Source: Cycas panzhihuaensis (taxonomy: Eukaryota > Cycadophyta). From it: 64,000 nucleotides of DNA. The notes under the pieces were generated by a model, which did no database searches, was not told the DNA's origin, and worked only from the letters and a program-made list of their open reading frames with translations. The translations under genes were made by a program, and so were the position numbers. This document shows positions 43,553-54,451 of the stretch, piece by piece. Where the stretch lies: contig CM041465.1 in NCBI GenBank assembly GCA_023213395.1, positions 144,963,741-145,027,740 of the forward strand, given 5' to 3'. How positions within the stretch are numbered: the stretch's first letter is position 1; each line of letters begins with the position of its first letter.

Positions 43553-45568
43553 CCCCCTCTTAATGTTTTCAATGTTAAGTCAAACACTAAGACCATCCTT
43601 GAATTTTTCAAACTTCTCTCTACCAAGTGGCTTGGTAAAGATATCTGCTATCTGTTGGTCAGTGTGCCTATAGAAGAGGTTGATCTCAACGTTCTGAACA
43701 TGCTCCCTAATAAAATGGTGATAAACCTCGATGTGCTCGGTCTTTTCATAAAAAATTGGATTTGTAGTTAACTTGAGCACACTTTGATTGTTGCAATATA
43801 GCTTGGCGGGGTGATCTTGCTCAAATCCAAGCTCACTAAGAATCCTCCTCAGCTAAATAACCTCACAAGCTATGTTGACTGCAGCTTTGTACTCTACTTC
43901 CATGGATGATAATGTAACATTGGGTTGCTTCTTACAACTCTATGAAATGACTCCTGAACCAAGGGTGAAACAATATCCCCATGTTGATCTATGGCTATCT
44001 TGGCAAGCTGCCAATTAGAATTCGAAAACCCTTCCAAAATGAAGTTCTCATTATGAGTATACTGAAGGCCATGCTGGAATGTGCCTTTGATGTATCTCAG
44101 TATATGTCTTCCTACATTTCAATGTTTCTGATTAGGTTGAATCATGTATGTAGGACAAATCCCAACTGCAAATGAAATGGACGGTTTAGTGTACATTAGG
44201 CTATCCACTAGTTGCTGGTATAATGTAGGATTTGTTAATTTTGCTTCTTCTTCAAGTGTTAATTCAGTGCCAATCTCCATAGGTGTTAGCGATGGTTTGC
44301 AGTCTTCCATTCTGAAACACTACAAAATGTTCCAAGAATACTTGACTTGGGAAAGGAAGATATGACCTAGTTGTTGTCATACCTCCATGCCTAAAAAATA
44401 ATGGAGAAGACCGAGATCAGTCATCTCAAAACTCCTCTTAAGATCATCTTGGAGAATTTCTACCATCTTAGTATCATTTCCTATGATCACTAAGTCATCA
44501 ACATACAAAATGACAAAGATTGCATGGTTCTCCTTAACTTTTATATATAAGTTAAGATCTGATGAAGATTGATAATATCCATGTCTCAAAAAATAATCAT
44601 CGATTTTAGAGTACCACGCTTTTGGGGCTTGTTTTAAACCATGAAATGCCTTCTTGAGGTGATAGACCAAATATTCTTGCCGTGTTCAATATATCCAAGA
44701 GGTTGCTCCAAATATACCTCCTCTTGAAGATCGCCACTGAGAAAGGCGCTCTTCACATCCATTTAGTAGATTGGCCACTTGCATTCAGAAGCTAAGGCCA
44801 ATATAAATTTGATGGTATTCATGTTTGCTACAAGTGCAGAGATCTCCTCATAATCAATGCCTTCCTTTTGTTTGAAACCCTTTGCAACAAGTCGAGCCTT
44901 ATGATGCTTGATTGAACCATCATAGTGGAATTTGGTTTTAGACACCCATTTACAACTGATTGCTTATTTATTTTTAGACAATTCTACCAAATCCATATTC
45001 CATTCTTTTCAATAGAATGGATTTCATCATTCATAGTAGCTTTTCCACTTTTCACTTTTACTAATCTCTTCAAAAGTGGAAGGCTCATCAACACAAAGCA
45101 CTTCAGCCATAAGTGCATAGTTTGTTTGCTACCTCATCTTTGATGGTCATTTTTCTTCTATACTTTGATTGTCCTGTACTGTCTAGGTGTACCATTTAGG
45201 TAGCTTCTTTATAGATGTAGCTTCAACCTCAATATCTTTTAGTTGTATTGGCGGATCAATAGAAGAAGTGCCAAGATCAAGTGGAGCTGAATTTGAAGTA
45301 GTTGGAGCAGAAGTAGTAGCGACAGAAGCAAAAGATGTACATGGTGTAAAGGATTGTGAGGGAAGTCATTCCTCAACAATCTGCTTACCTTTTTCACGAG
45401 GAGATTGGATGGATGCGGATTCCAACCCCTCATTATCTTTAGCAAAGATTACATCTCTAGAAACATGCATTTTCTTAGCAGTTGTGTCATATACCCTATA
45501 TGCTTTGCTATGAATAGCATGACCAACAAAATTACATTTAAGACTATTCTAATCTAACTTCTTTCTTT
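43553..45568 (-). pseudogene. copia RT/RNase H relic, unit 2
   Basis: Contains RNase H end (43780-43580, LKLTTNPIFYEKTEHIEVYH..ADIFTKPLGREKFEKF), the RT connection (44310-44119), the catalytic ILYVDDLVIIGND segment (44670-44377) and the RT start (44945-44763). It is colinear with unit 1 and with 46981-48996. It breaks off at the same integrase position and cannot produce a complete enzyme. Confidence 0.9.
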
Positions 45569-45697
45569 GAAGATTCAGAAGTAGAAGCCCTTAGGAAGGA
45601 AGTAGCAAGACTAAAAATGAAAACAAATAGGAATCAGGGAGAGGAAGATAAAGTGAAAAAGAAAAATGGAAAAGAACCCTGAATAGATAAATGGTGT

Positions 45698-46303
45698 ATA
45701 CATTCCACATATATTTCACATATATTTCATAGAATGGTACACAGAAGTACAGAAATCAATACATACTCAGCAATTCATCATCACAACACAAAGAATACAC
45801 CACTTTCCACGTAACTCTTCCTTTTATTAAGTAATCAAGTCAATTTACACAGAGGCTGGAATGCATTCCTAAGCATTCTAGCAAAGATATAGTCCTTCAC
45901 ATACATGCGTACCCGGATGGTACTTATCATACGATGCTACTCCAATTGGTCGACATACGTGGCCGGCTTCGCACCTTTGCGTACTCCATGATAATCGGCT
46001 CTCACCCTAACACGGTGGTTCATGCGTACCTCCTTAAATACTCATGTTGGTACCTTTTGGTCAAGGGTTATGACCGTCATAACCGCATTACCCTTCACCA
46101 TACGTACCTTTTCCCTTAATCACTTGTTTAGGCACTTAATTAATTATCCTTTGTATCCGTACGTCCGTGCAGCGACTCAACGGTCTTCACTGGTCTCTTT
46201 GAGTCATGCGTACCGCTTCCGCATACTTACCTGTTCACTGTTGGTGCGTATTCATTATAATGCACCCATTCCAGCACGCACTGTCATACTGGGCTGCTGA
46301 CGA
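45698..46303 (-). repeat. foreign repeat inside unit 3
   Basis: It is absent from units 1 and 2, where the gag reads on. Reversed, it shares GCTGGAATGGGTGCA, TTAATTAAGTGCC, and GGTTATGACGGTCATAACC with the repeats at 8690-9300 and 36856-37620. It is richer in GC and in CGTAC words than its neighbours. No target-site duplication is seen and gag sequence was lost, so it did not enter by simple transposition. Confidence 0.65.
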
Positions 46304-46510
46304 AGAGGAAGGGGTAGAGGTGTTGACTTAGCCAAACATTTCTATGGTACTAGAATGGCACCAAAGGCCTCTAGAAAGAAGGCACCCATTCGAAGATGCT
46401 TAGTTTGCTTTGAGTTCGGCCATTAGAAGTTAGAATGTCCATTGGCCAAGGCACACAAACAATGTCCCTTTGTGTGTAAAGATTGTAGGCGTGGGAATCA
46501 TTGCATGGAG

Positions 46511-46980
46511 TGTTGAGAATGGTGGCATTAAACCTACAACACTTTGGATCTAAAAGAGAGGAAAATTTGCAACAAAATAAAGATGATTAGCATCTAAGCA
46601 AGCAAGCATGGAGATGAGCACATAAGCAAGCATAGGCACAATAATCACAAGCATGGGGACACAAATATGGAGGGGAAGGAATTGATCCAATTCCAAATAA
46701 ATAAGAATACTTGGATTAAGAAGACTAGAAGCATAACAATACAACACTCTCTCATATGAAATACATGAGGAATGGTCTCATTATATAGAAACCTTAGAGC
46801 GCTGCATGTTTGACATTTGTCAAACATGCAAGCCAGCTAGTTGCATGCGGGACAAGTGTCCCCTTAGCTCTCTTGTGAGTACAAGTGCATGAGGGTAGTG
46901 ATAAGTCACATTAACATAAAGTATATTAATAAATATATTATGAAGTACATCACTTAACATTTAAACATAAAGGTTTAACA
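46511..46980 (-). repeat. copia 3' LTR (left copy, unit 3)
   Basis: Carries the perfect inverted repeat TGCATGTTTGACA (46803-46815) with TGTCAAACATGCA (46818-46830). It lacks the ATTAACCCTCAAGTTACAACG region found in the right LTR. Confidence 0.94.
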
Positions 46981-48996
46981 CCCCCTCTTAATGTTTACAA
47001 TGTTAAGTCAAACACCAAGACCATCCTTGAATTTTTCAAACTTCTCTCTACCAAGTGGCTTGGTTAAGATATCTGCTATCTGTTGGTTAATGTGCCTATA
47101 GAAGAGGTTGATCTCAACGTTTTGAACATGTTCCCTAATAAAATGGTGATAAACCTCGATGTGCTCGATCTTTTCATAAAAAATTGGATTTGTAGTTAAC
47201 TTGAGCACACTTTGATTGTTGCAATATAGCTTGGCGGGGTGATCTTGCTCAAATCCAAGCTCACTAAGAATCCTCCTTAGCTAAATAACCTCACAAGTTG
47301 TGTTGACTGCAACTTTGTACTCTACTTCCATGGATGATAAGGTAACATTGGGTTGCTTCTTACAACTCTATGAAATGACTCCTGAACCAAGGGTGAAATA
47401 ATATCCCCAGGTTGATCTATGGCTATCTTGGCAACCTGCCAATTAGAATTCAAGAACCCTTCCAAAATGAAGTTCTCATTATGAATATACTGAAGGCCAT
47501 GCTGGAATGTGCCTTTGATGTATCTCAGTATATATCTTCCTACATTTCAATGTTTTTGATTAGGTTGAATCATGTATCTAGGACAAATCCCAACTGCAAA
47601 TGAAATGGACGGTTTAGTGTACATTAGGCTATCCACTAGTTGCCGGTATAATGTAGGATTTGTTAATTTTGCTTCTTCTTCAAGTGTTAATTCAGTGCCA
47701 ATCTCCATAGGTGTTGGCGATGGTTTGCAGTCTTCCATTCTGAAACACTACAAAATGTTCCAAGAATACTTGACTTGGGAAAGGAAGATATGACCTAGTT
47801 GTTGTCATACCTCCATGCCTAAAAAATAATGGAGAAGACTGAGATCAGTCATCTCAAAACTCCTCTTAAGATCATCTTGGAGAATTTCTACCATCTTAGT
47901 ATCATTTCCTATGATCACTAAGTCATCAACATACAAAATGACAAAGACTGCATGGTTCTCCTTAACTTTTATATATAAGTTAAGATCTGATGGAGATTGA
48001 TAATATCCATGTCTCAAAAAATAATCATCGATTTTAGAGTACCACGCTTTTGGGGCCTGTTTTAAACCATGAAATGTCTTCTTGAGGTGATCGACCAAAT
48101 ATTCTTATCGTGTTCAATATATCCAAGAGGTTGCTCCAAATATACCTCCTCTTGAAGATCGCCACTGAGAAAGGCGCTTTTCACATCCATTTAGTAGATT
48201 GGCCACTTGCATTCAGAAGCTAAGGCCAATATAAATTTGATGGTATTCATGTTTGCTACAAGTGCAGAGATCTCCTCATAATCAATGCCTTCCTTTTGTT
48301 TGAAACCATTTGCAACAAGTCGAGCCTTATAATGCTTGATTGAACCATCATAGTGGAATTTGGTTTTAGACACCCATTTACAACTGATTGCTTATTTATT
48401 TTTAGACAATTCTACCAAATCCATATTCCATTCTTTTCAATAGAATGGATTTCATCATTCATAGTAGCTTTTCCACTTTTCACTTTTACTAATCTCCTCA
48501 AAAGTGGAAGGCTCATCAACACAAAGCACTTCAGCCATAAGTGCATAGTTTGTTTGCTACCTCATCTTTGATGGACATTTTTCTTCTATAGTTTGATTGT
48601 CCTGTACTGTCTAGGTGTACCATTTAGGTAGCTTCTTTATAGATGTAGCTTCAACCTCAATATCTTTTAGTTGTATTGGCGGATCAATAGAAGAAGTGCC
48701 AAGATCAAGTGGAGCTGAATTTGAAGTAGTTGGAGCAAAAGTAGAAGCGACAGAAGCAAAAGATGTACATGGTGTAAAAAATTGTGAGGGAAGTCATTCC
48801 TCAACAATCTGCTTACCTTTTTCACGAGGAGATTGGATGGATGCGGATTCCAACCCCTCATTATCTTTAGCAAAGATTACATCTCTAGAAACATGCATTT
48901 TCTTAGTAGTGGTGTCATATACCCTATATGCTTTGCTATGAAGAGCATGACCAACAAAATTACATTTAAGACTATTCTAATCTAACTTCTTTCTTT
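46981..48996 (-). pseudogene. copia reverse transcriptase and RNase H
   Basis: Pieces in minus order: RT start (48373-48191, FHYDGSIKHYKARLVANGFKQKEG), GLKQAPKAWYSKIDDYFLRHGYY to the catalytic VILYVDDLVIIGND (48098-47805), connection (47738-47547, TLYRQLVDSLMYTKPSISFAVGI) and RNase H end (47208-47008). It matches the 32770-35340 pol in order. Stops and indels separate every piece, so it is non-functional. Its text is shared with units 1 and 2, which gives an internal comparison of independent mutations. Confidence 0.92.
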
Positions 48997-49620
48997 GCTG
49001 ATAGAGAATGTGCATATAAGCAATTCACCCAAAAGTCCTTAAGTGGATGACTATTGGCTTTCTGCCAGACCAAGCCTCATCTAGTGTGAGGTTAGTGATC
49101 GTTATGGTTGGGCTCCTATTAGTCACATACGTTGTTGTGTGGAATGCTTCCGCCCAATAGAAACGAGGTAGCCCTTTTGCATGCATCATTGTTTTGGCTT
49201 TATTAGCCAAAATTCTGTTCATATACTCAGATACTCCATTCTGTTGTGCTGTATGAGGAGCAGTAAGCTATCTTCTGATTCCATGAGCCTTGCAGAATTG
49301 ATTAAATTCCCTTGAGGTAAATTCACCTCCATTGTCAAATTTCAATATTTTGATTGACAATTTCTTAATTTTTTCCAATGCTTCTAATTTATGCTTGATG
49401 AAGTATACCCAAACTTTGTGTGAAAATTCATTAATGAAGGTAATATAATACAAAGATCTTGCAAGAGATGCCATGGACATGGGTCCACATAAATCTATAC
49501 GACCTAGCTGCAAAGGCTGCGATGCATGGCATGAGTTGCTTATAGGAAAAGGCTATATATGTTGAGTCCCCATAGTATATACTTCATAAAGACACTTTGA
49601 TCTAAATATCTTTGGAAGCC
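48997..49620 (-). pseudogene. copia integrase
   Basis: The piece 49513-49268 has GRIDLCGPMSMASLARSLYYITFINEFSHKVWVYF (catalytic region, with ASN replacing an aspartate in FIDDFS) and ILKFDNGGEFTSREFNQF. The piece 49222-49025 has MNRILANKAKTMMHAKG and PRFYWAEAFHTTTYVTNRSPT. The tandem breakpoint of units 1 and 2 lies at 48996, inside the C-terminal part. This is the only copy of the integrase in the triplicated block. Confidence 0.9.
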
Positions 49621-50165
49621 CTTACAACATGTTTTTATTAAACATCATTTTGATGTTTTCTAGGCTTAGGTGGCCTAGTCTACTATACTAAAGTTGATCT
49701 TTGGACATAGATTGAGTGACAAAATAAGCAAGTGTAGTATAAAATGTAATGTTTGATGCATCTAGTTTATAAAGACCATGGACCTCATGACCAATGGCTA
49801 CCACTTGATCATTTTTGTCACTTATAATACATTTTCCACCTTTGAATAATATACTCATCTATTATTTGTCTAATTGACTAACAGATAAGAGACATTTCTC
49901 CATCGAAGGTATTAAATAGGCATCTCCAGTAAGAAATGTGGAAGTAGGGTTGTTTGGTGAATGAAAGGAGACAATTTTGCCAATACTAAATATCTCATTT
50001 GATTCATCGTTTTCAAATGTGATTGCTTGCCCTCTTCCTTCTTTGATATCGTAAAGTAATTCATCATTGCCTGTCATATGTTGAGATGCCCCTAAGTCAA
50101 TTATCCAAGTGCTATCACTTTGAGAGTTGTGATAAGCACAAAACATTTTATCTTCATTTGCAAAT
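49621..50165 (-). pseudogene. copia protease and GAG-pre-integrase
   Basis: The piece 50146-49862 reads FCAYHNSQSDSTWIIDLGASQHMTGNDELL, in which the DSG active site has become DLG, so the protease would be dead. It continues with ITFENDESNEIFSIGKIVSF and MEKCLLSVSQLDK. The GAG-pre-integrase zinc-type segment follows in broken frames to about 49640. Confidence 0.88.
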
Positions 50166-51151
50166 TGATTTGAGTGGTGTTGGTTGCCATCTCTAAAGCC
50201 CCCCTTTCCTCTTTGACCTCCTCGAAATCCATTTCGATTTGGTCTAAGGGGTTGTTGCTGCTGTTGTTGCTGCTCCTGTTGATATTGTTGTTGATGAGGC
50301 TGTTGCTATCATTGTTGTTGCCGACATGGCTGCTAGAACTATTGTTGTTGCTGCATGTCAGCTTGCTTCTTTCTACATTCAGGTGCTATGTGGCCCACCT
50401 TGCCACAATAATGACAGATAACATTGACTTTTGATGTGCCAATGTTCATTTTCCTAAACTGTTTTTGAAGTGATTATTTGGGATTTTGTTTGGCCCTAAA
50501 TTTAGTTGCAATTGCTCATGAAATTGATGGTTCATCTTGCCAAAAATAGATTTGTTCTTCCTGAAGTAAAAGACTCTCAAGTTGATTGAAAGTCATTGTA
50601 GCAAGTACATCATTTCTCGTGATTGAGGAGATGAATCCATTGTATTCCTTTGGCAAAGCATGTAATGTGGTAGTTACAAGTTCATCCCTTGAAGCTAGTT
50701 ATCCAAGAGTATTTAACTTATTACAAATTTCTTTGATTGTAGATAAAAATGCCAACATGAGCTTTACAAATCTCAAAGAATACAATTTTGCTTTTGTCAT
50801 CGTGATGCAAACATCATCTTACCTTTAATATAATAAAGTCAAAATTTCCCAAACTTCTTTTGATGTACGAGCACATGCAATGTTTTGATCAACATTCATA
50901 TCAACAACCATGTGAAAAAATGCTAAGGCAATTTCATCCTTAGCCTCCTAAACAACAACTAAAGCAAGATCAGGATAAATAAGTACATTTCTTGCATTTT
51001 CAATAGGGACAGGTTTGAGATTCTTTCCAGAAACAAAGGCCGAAAACTCATTCCTTATCAACTGATTTTGTGTTTGCTTCTTCTATTCTTGATAATTATC
51101 CTGTCTATTTAGCTTAATTGCACATGCATTAAGAATGTTGATAGCAGCCAT
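50166..51151 (-). pseudogene. copia gag
   Basis: The likely start is ATG at 51151-51149, giving M-A-A-I-N-x-L-N-A as in the copy at 31148. The capsid region lies between about 51050 and 50530 in broken frames. The zinc knuckle is near 50430-50385 (CHYCGKVGHIAPEC-like). A long CAA/CAG-rich (glutamine) tail occupies about 50245-50360, longer than that in the 31148 copy. Stops occur throughout. Confidence 0.82.
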
Positions 51152-52981
51152 AATGTTAACGTTGATTAAAAATTCTTAAAGTTAGTAGATGACTGAGAGA
51201 CTCAAAGCTTTTGTTGCTTAAGCTGCACTTTCTAACACACCAACAACCTTGATCTTACAAGAAGATCTAACAACTGAAAAGAGTGATGAGGGGTGGAGGA
51301 CTAGACTAGGAGTTGGCTCAACCTTAATCTTTATAGTTAGATCTAATAGTTGGCCAAGTCAAATCTAGGATAAGGCCAGGTAGGGTTGATCTACATGGAC
51401 GCACCATGCTTTCCTTGGGATTCTCAGCCCCAATAACACCCTTTCCGACCCCTCTTTTTTCTAAGAGAACCTCAATTATTATGCACTAACTATACAGTCG
51501 GTTGGTCTCCTAGGGAATGCACCAAGATTGAGATTATAGAGACAAGGTTTTAACCTTTTTCAGGCCTCTCTCAAAAAATTTTAAAGTAAAATTTTAATAA
51601 TTTAAATTGATTTAGATAAATTTGCTTAAGTGAATGATGTTGTTACTTACAATTCTTGATCAAATCTCAATGAAAAAAGGCTTCAAAATGAAACAATTTG
51701 AGTACATGAAACATAACACATAAACTGTTGCAAAAGCACTTAAAAAGTATCCAAAAGGTGCTAGGTGTTCAAAGAAAAAATTGCTTGCCTCAATGTAATG
51801 CCTTGAGTGGTTTCATTTTACGTGCAAATAAATGACCATTTAAAGAAGATTTAATGAGATGCACCCAGTAGACAATCACCACGAAATTGTTAGGACTTTA
51901 GCCTAAAAAAATAAGTGATTTTTATTTAAAAATAATGATTTTGTGCCCTTTTTAATAACTAGGGCATCAAGGTCACCTCACAGGGAACCTTATTAAAATG
52001 AGTACAATGTGATTTTATTACTAACGAGGTATAAAAATCACTTGGTTTGAATCAAAAAACACATTTGCAATTTTTTTTAATGTGTTAATGAACTACAAAA
52101 AAAAGGAGGCTAAAAAATGACTTTGAAAAATTAAACTCTAGGAAGGGATGCTTTATTAAAAAGGGAATATACTAAGTATACGCTAAATCTTATAACCTAA
52201 AGTTCAATTTATAAAGTGATCAAATGAAAATTTTCAAAAAAAAAAGTTTGGGCGGTGGCAACAGTGCACGGTAAAACCATTGATTGAATAGATTTTCTCA
52301 ATTAATGATCGGATCGAGCCCAAATTTATGGCTTAGGGTCGTAGGTATGGTATAAAGATTTGTGTTGAATTTCACGAGTTGAGACTCAATGATGAGTGAG
52401 AATGAAGCTGCAGAGTGTCAAGTAGGGGCACACAATCGTAGACTATCAAATGGCAACCAAGATCACTTCGAGGTTTTAAAACCCGATTAGATGTTCCAGA
52501 TCTTTTTTCCTAAGGCAGTATCACTTGCAGTAATTAACAGAACGAAGCAACAAGATGAATTTCTCAGAAACCAATGATTTTTACTTTCAAAACAATTCAT
52601 CCAATATGAGTAAATCTGCTCAGCTAAGTGTGAGAAACAATGGAGAGTAGATACAATCTGAAATGAGAAGAGTTAGATTGATTTCCAACCAACTGTGTAG
52701 TGATCTACTAATAGAACTTGCAACAGTAAATTTTATTTTATAAGAATCAAAGAAAAAATGTTGATTTTTATAATATTTCTCTGTAGCACTTAATAAAACA
52801 AGTTTGAAAAAAAAAAAAAAATTATTTCCACCCAGCAAATATCCTAGAAATGGTGAGAAACGTTAGAAAAATAAACTAAACTTAGCTTTGGATCGCTTTC
52901 AAAGAGCGAAGGTCATCACCAAGGGTTTGAAACCCTCACTTAAATTAAAAAAAAAAACAACAGAAAAATTCCTCTTAGCAA
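51152..52981 (-). other. copia untranslated leader with conserved boxes
   Basis: About 1.8 kb without a credible ORF. The palindromic box lies near 51483-51528 and the CTTGG-type hairpin near 52895-52930, both reversed relative to 28985-31147. A-runs and T-runs flank several parts (for example 52807-52822). Confidence 0.7.
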
Positions 52982-52995
52982 GCTCTGATACCAAA

Positions 52996-53532
52996 TGTTG
53001 AAAATGGTGGCATTAAGCCTATAGCCCTTAGGATCTAAAAGAGAGGAAAGTCTACTACAAAATGAAGATGATTAGTATCTAACTAAGCAAGCATGGAGAT
53101 GAGCACATAAGCGAGCATAGGCACAATGACTACAAGCATGAGGACACAAATATGGAGGAGAAGGAATTGATCTAACTCCAAATAAATAAGAATACGTGGA
53201 TTAACAAGACTAACAACATAACAATACAACACTCTCTTATATGAAATACATGAGGAATGCTTTCATTATATAGAGACCTTGGAGCGCTGCATATTCGATG
53301 AATGTCAAATATGCAAGCTAGCTAGTTGCATGCGAGACAAATGTCCCTTTGAGCTCTCTTGTGAGCACAAGTGTATGAGGGTACATTAACCCTCAAGTTA
53401 CAACGTTGTGTAACTAGAAAGAATATGGGTGTGTACTTTATCGCATTAAATGATAAGTCATACTTTACATAAAGTACATCAATAAATACATTATAAAGTA
53501 CACACTTAACATTTAAACATAAAGGTTTAACA
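52996..53532 (-). repeat. copia 5' LTR (right copy)
   Basis: TG..CA bounded, 537 bp, next to the primer-binding site at 52982-52993. Its inverted repeat (53288-53315) differs from other copies by a paired change in both arms. Confidence 0.94.
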
Positions 53533-53978
53533 TGGAGGATTGCAAGGAAAAACCTAAGGTAACAAACCTTATGACTATAGTCCCAAAATCAAAATAACAA
53601 CATAAAATTACAAACAAGAAGCAAAGCAAAAGGGAAGGAGAAGGTAGTAGATGACTACTCAAACCCTTAAGTGAAGATAGACCTTTCTAAAGCAACAAGA
53701 AAAGCTTTGGAGGAAGCGACAAAGGAGGAGGAAGAAAAAAAACTGCTAATGGGCAAGCCTGTAACAAAATATATATGTACGGAAAATTAAGCCAAAGGAA
53801 AAAGAATTGATGATTCACAAGATGCCACTTGTATAACGACCACCTATAATCTCTGCAGAAGAATTATTCAAAGGTCCACCTATAGAAGATATACCAAGGA
53901 TGTTGTTATTAATGGAAAATCTAGTGAAACAACTACAACTTACTATTCCACTAGAGTAAGTTATTAAATAGATGAAAG
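53533..53978 (+). pseudogene. continuation of the gag-like relic
   Basis: It begins with the TGGAG duplication and continues the zinc knuckle cut at 40109/46511: when one TGGAG copy is removed, the CX2CX4HX4C spacing is regained. A lysine/glutamate-rich stretch follows (ATKEEEEKKLLMGKP), then sequence with stops. The relic ends at the copia LTR beginning at 53979. I see no protease or RT of the same element, so it is a gag fragment. Confidence 0.65.
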
Positions 53979-54451
53979 TGTTAGAACCTTTATGTTTTCA
54001 TGTTAAGTTATGTATTATGTAAAGTGACTTTACCACTTAATGTGATAAAGTACATAACACCATTCTCTAATGTGTGTGATGTTGTAACTTAAGGTTCAAT
54101 GTATCCTTCACCCTTATACTTACACATTTACACATTTGTATGCACAAGGGATAAGTGTCCTTCATGCAAAGAACTTGTGTGCATGTTTGACAACTATCAA
54201 ACATAAAGCACCCAAGAAGGCATTCTCCTCTTCTATATATTGAGACAATTTTCTCATGTAGAGAGAGAGAGGGATGAGATATAATGTTATGTTGTTCATT
54301 TGAATACAAATCAATCTTGTTTTGAAGCTAGGATCAATTCCTACTCCTCCATTACTAGTGCTCATATTTGCTTGCTTGTTTACTACTATTGTTTGATGTT
54401 AATCATCAAACCCTTACTGTTCATTATCCCCATTAGATCCATTTTCTGTCA
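53979..54451 (+). repeat. copia 5' LTR
   Basis: Begins TGTTAGAACC and ends CTGTCA. Its TATA box is CTATATATTGAG near 54234. A weakened form of the inverted repeat starts at 54180. It is related to the LTR at 28415 but clearly diverged. Confidence 0.88.

Larger units (their letters stand above)
42588..45568. repeat. tandem unit 2 of the gag/copia triplication
   Basis: About 2.98 kb, nearly identical to unit 1 and with the same two breakpoints. It includes gag knuckle sequence (42588-43082, now with extra stops), a copia 3' LTR (43083-43552) and copia RT/RNase H in reverse. Confidence 0.92.
45569..48996. repeat. tandem unit 3 (continues into the complete copia)
   Basis: It starts at the same gag position as units 1 and 2. 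About 160 bp of gag is replaced by a foreign segment (45698-46303). The copia part does not end at the breakpoint but runs on into integrase, gag and the 5' LTR, so this unit keeps the ancestral right-hand junction. Confidence 0.92.
46511..53532 (-). mobile_element. Ty1/copia inserted in a gag zinc knuckle, TSD TGGAG
   Basis: LTRs 46511-46980 and 52996-53532; primer-binding site complement 52982-52993; polypurine tract (minus AGAGGGGGTG) at the left LTR. TGGAG is duplicated at 46506-46510 and 53533-53537. The internal order is leader, gag, protease, integrase, RT, RNase H, all with many breaks. The left LTR is 470 bp against 537 bp, owing to a deletion of about 65 bp shared with units 1 and 2. 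LTR divergence looks higher (about 10 percent by eye) than in the other complete copia elements, so this one is older. Confidence 0.95.

Noticed and set aside
45187-45513. 108-codon plus-strand frame repeated at 48615-48941
   Set aside because: It lies antisense to copia integrase/RT linker sequence, and the repeat is explained by the tandem units.
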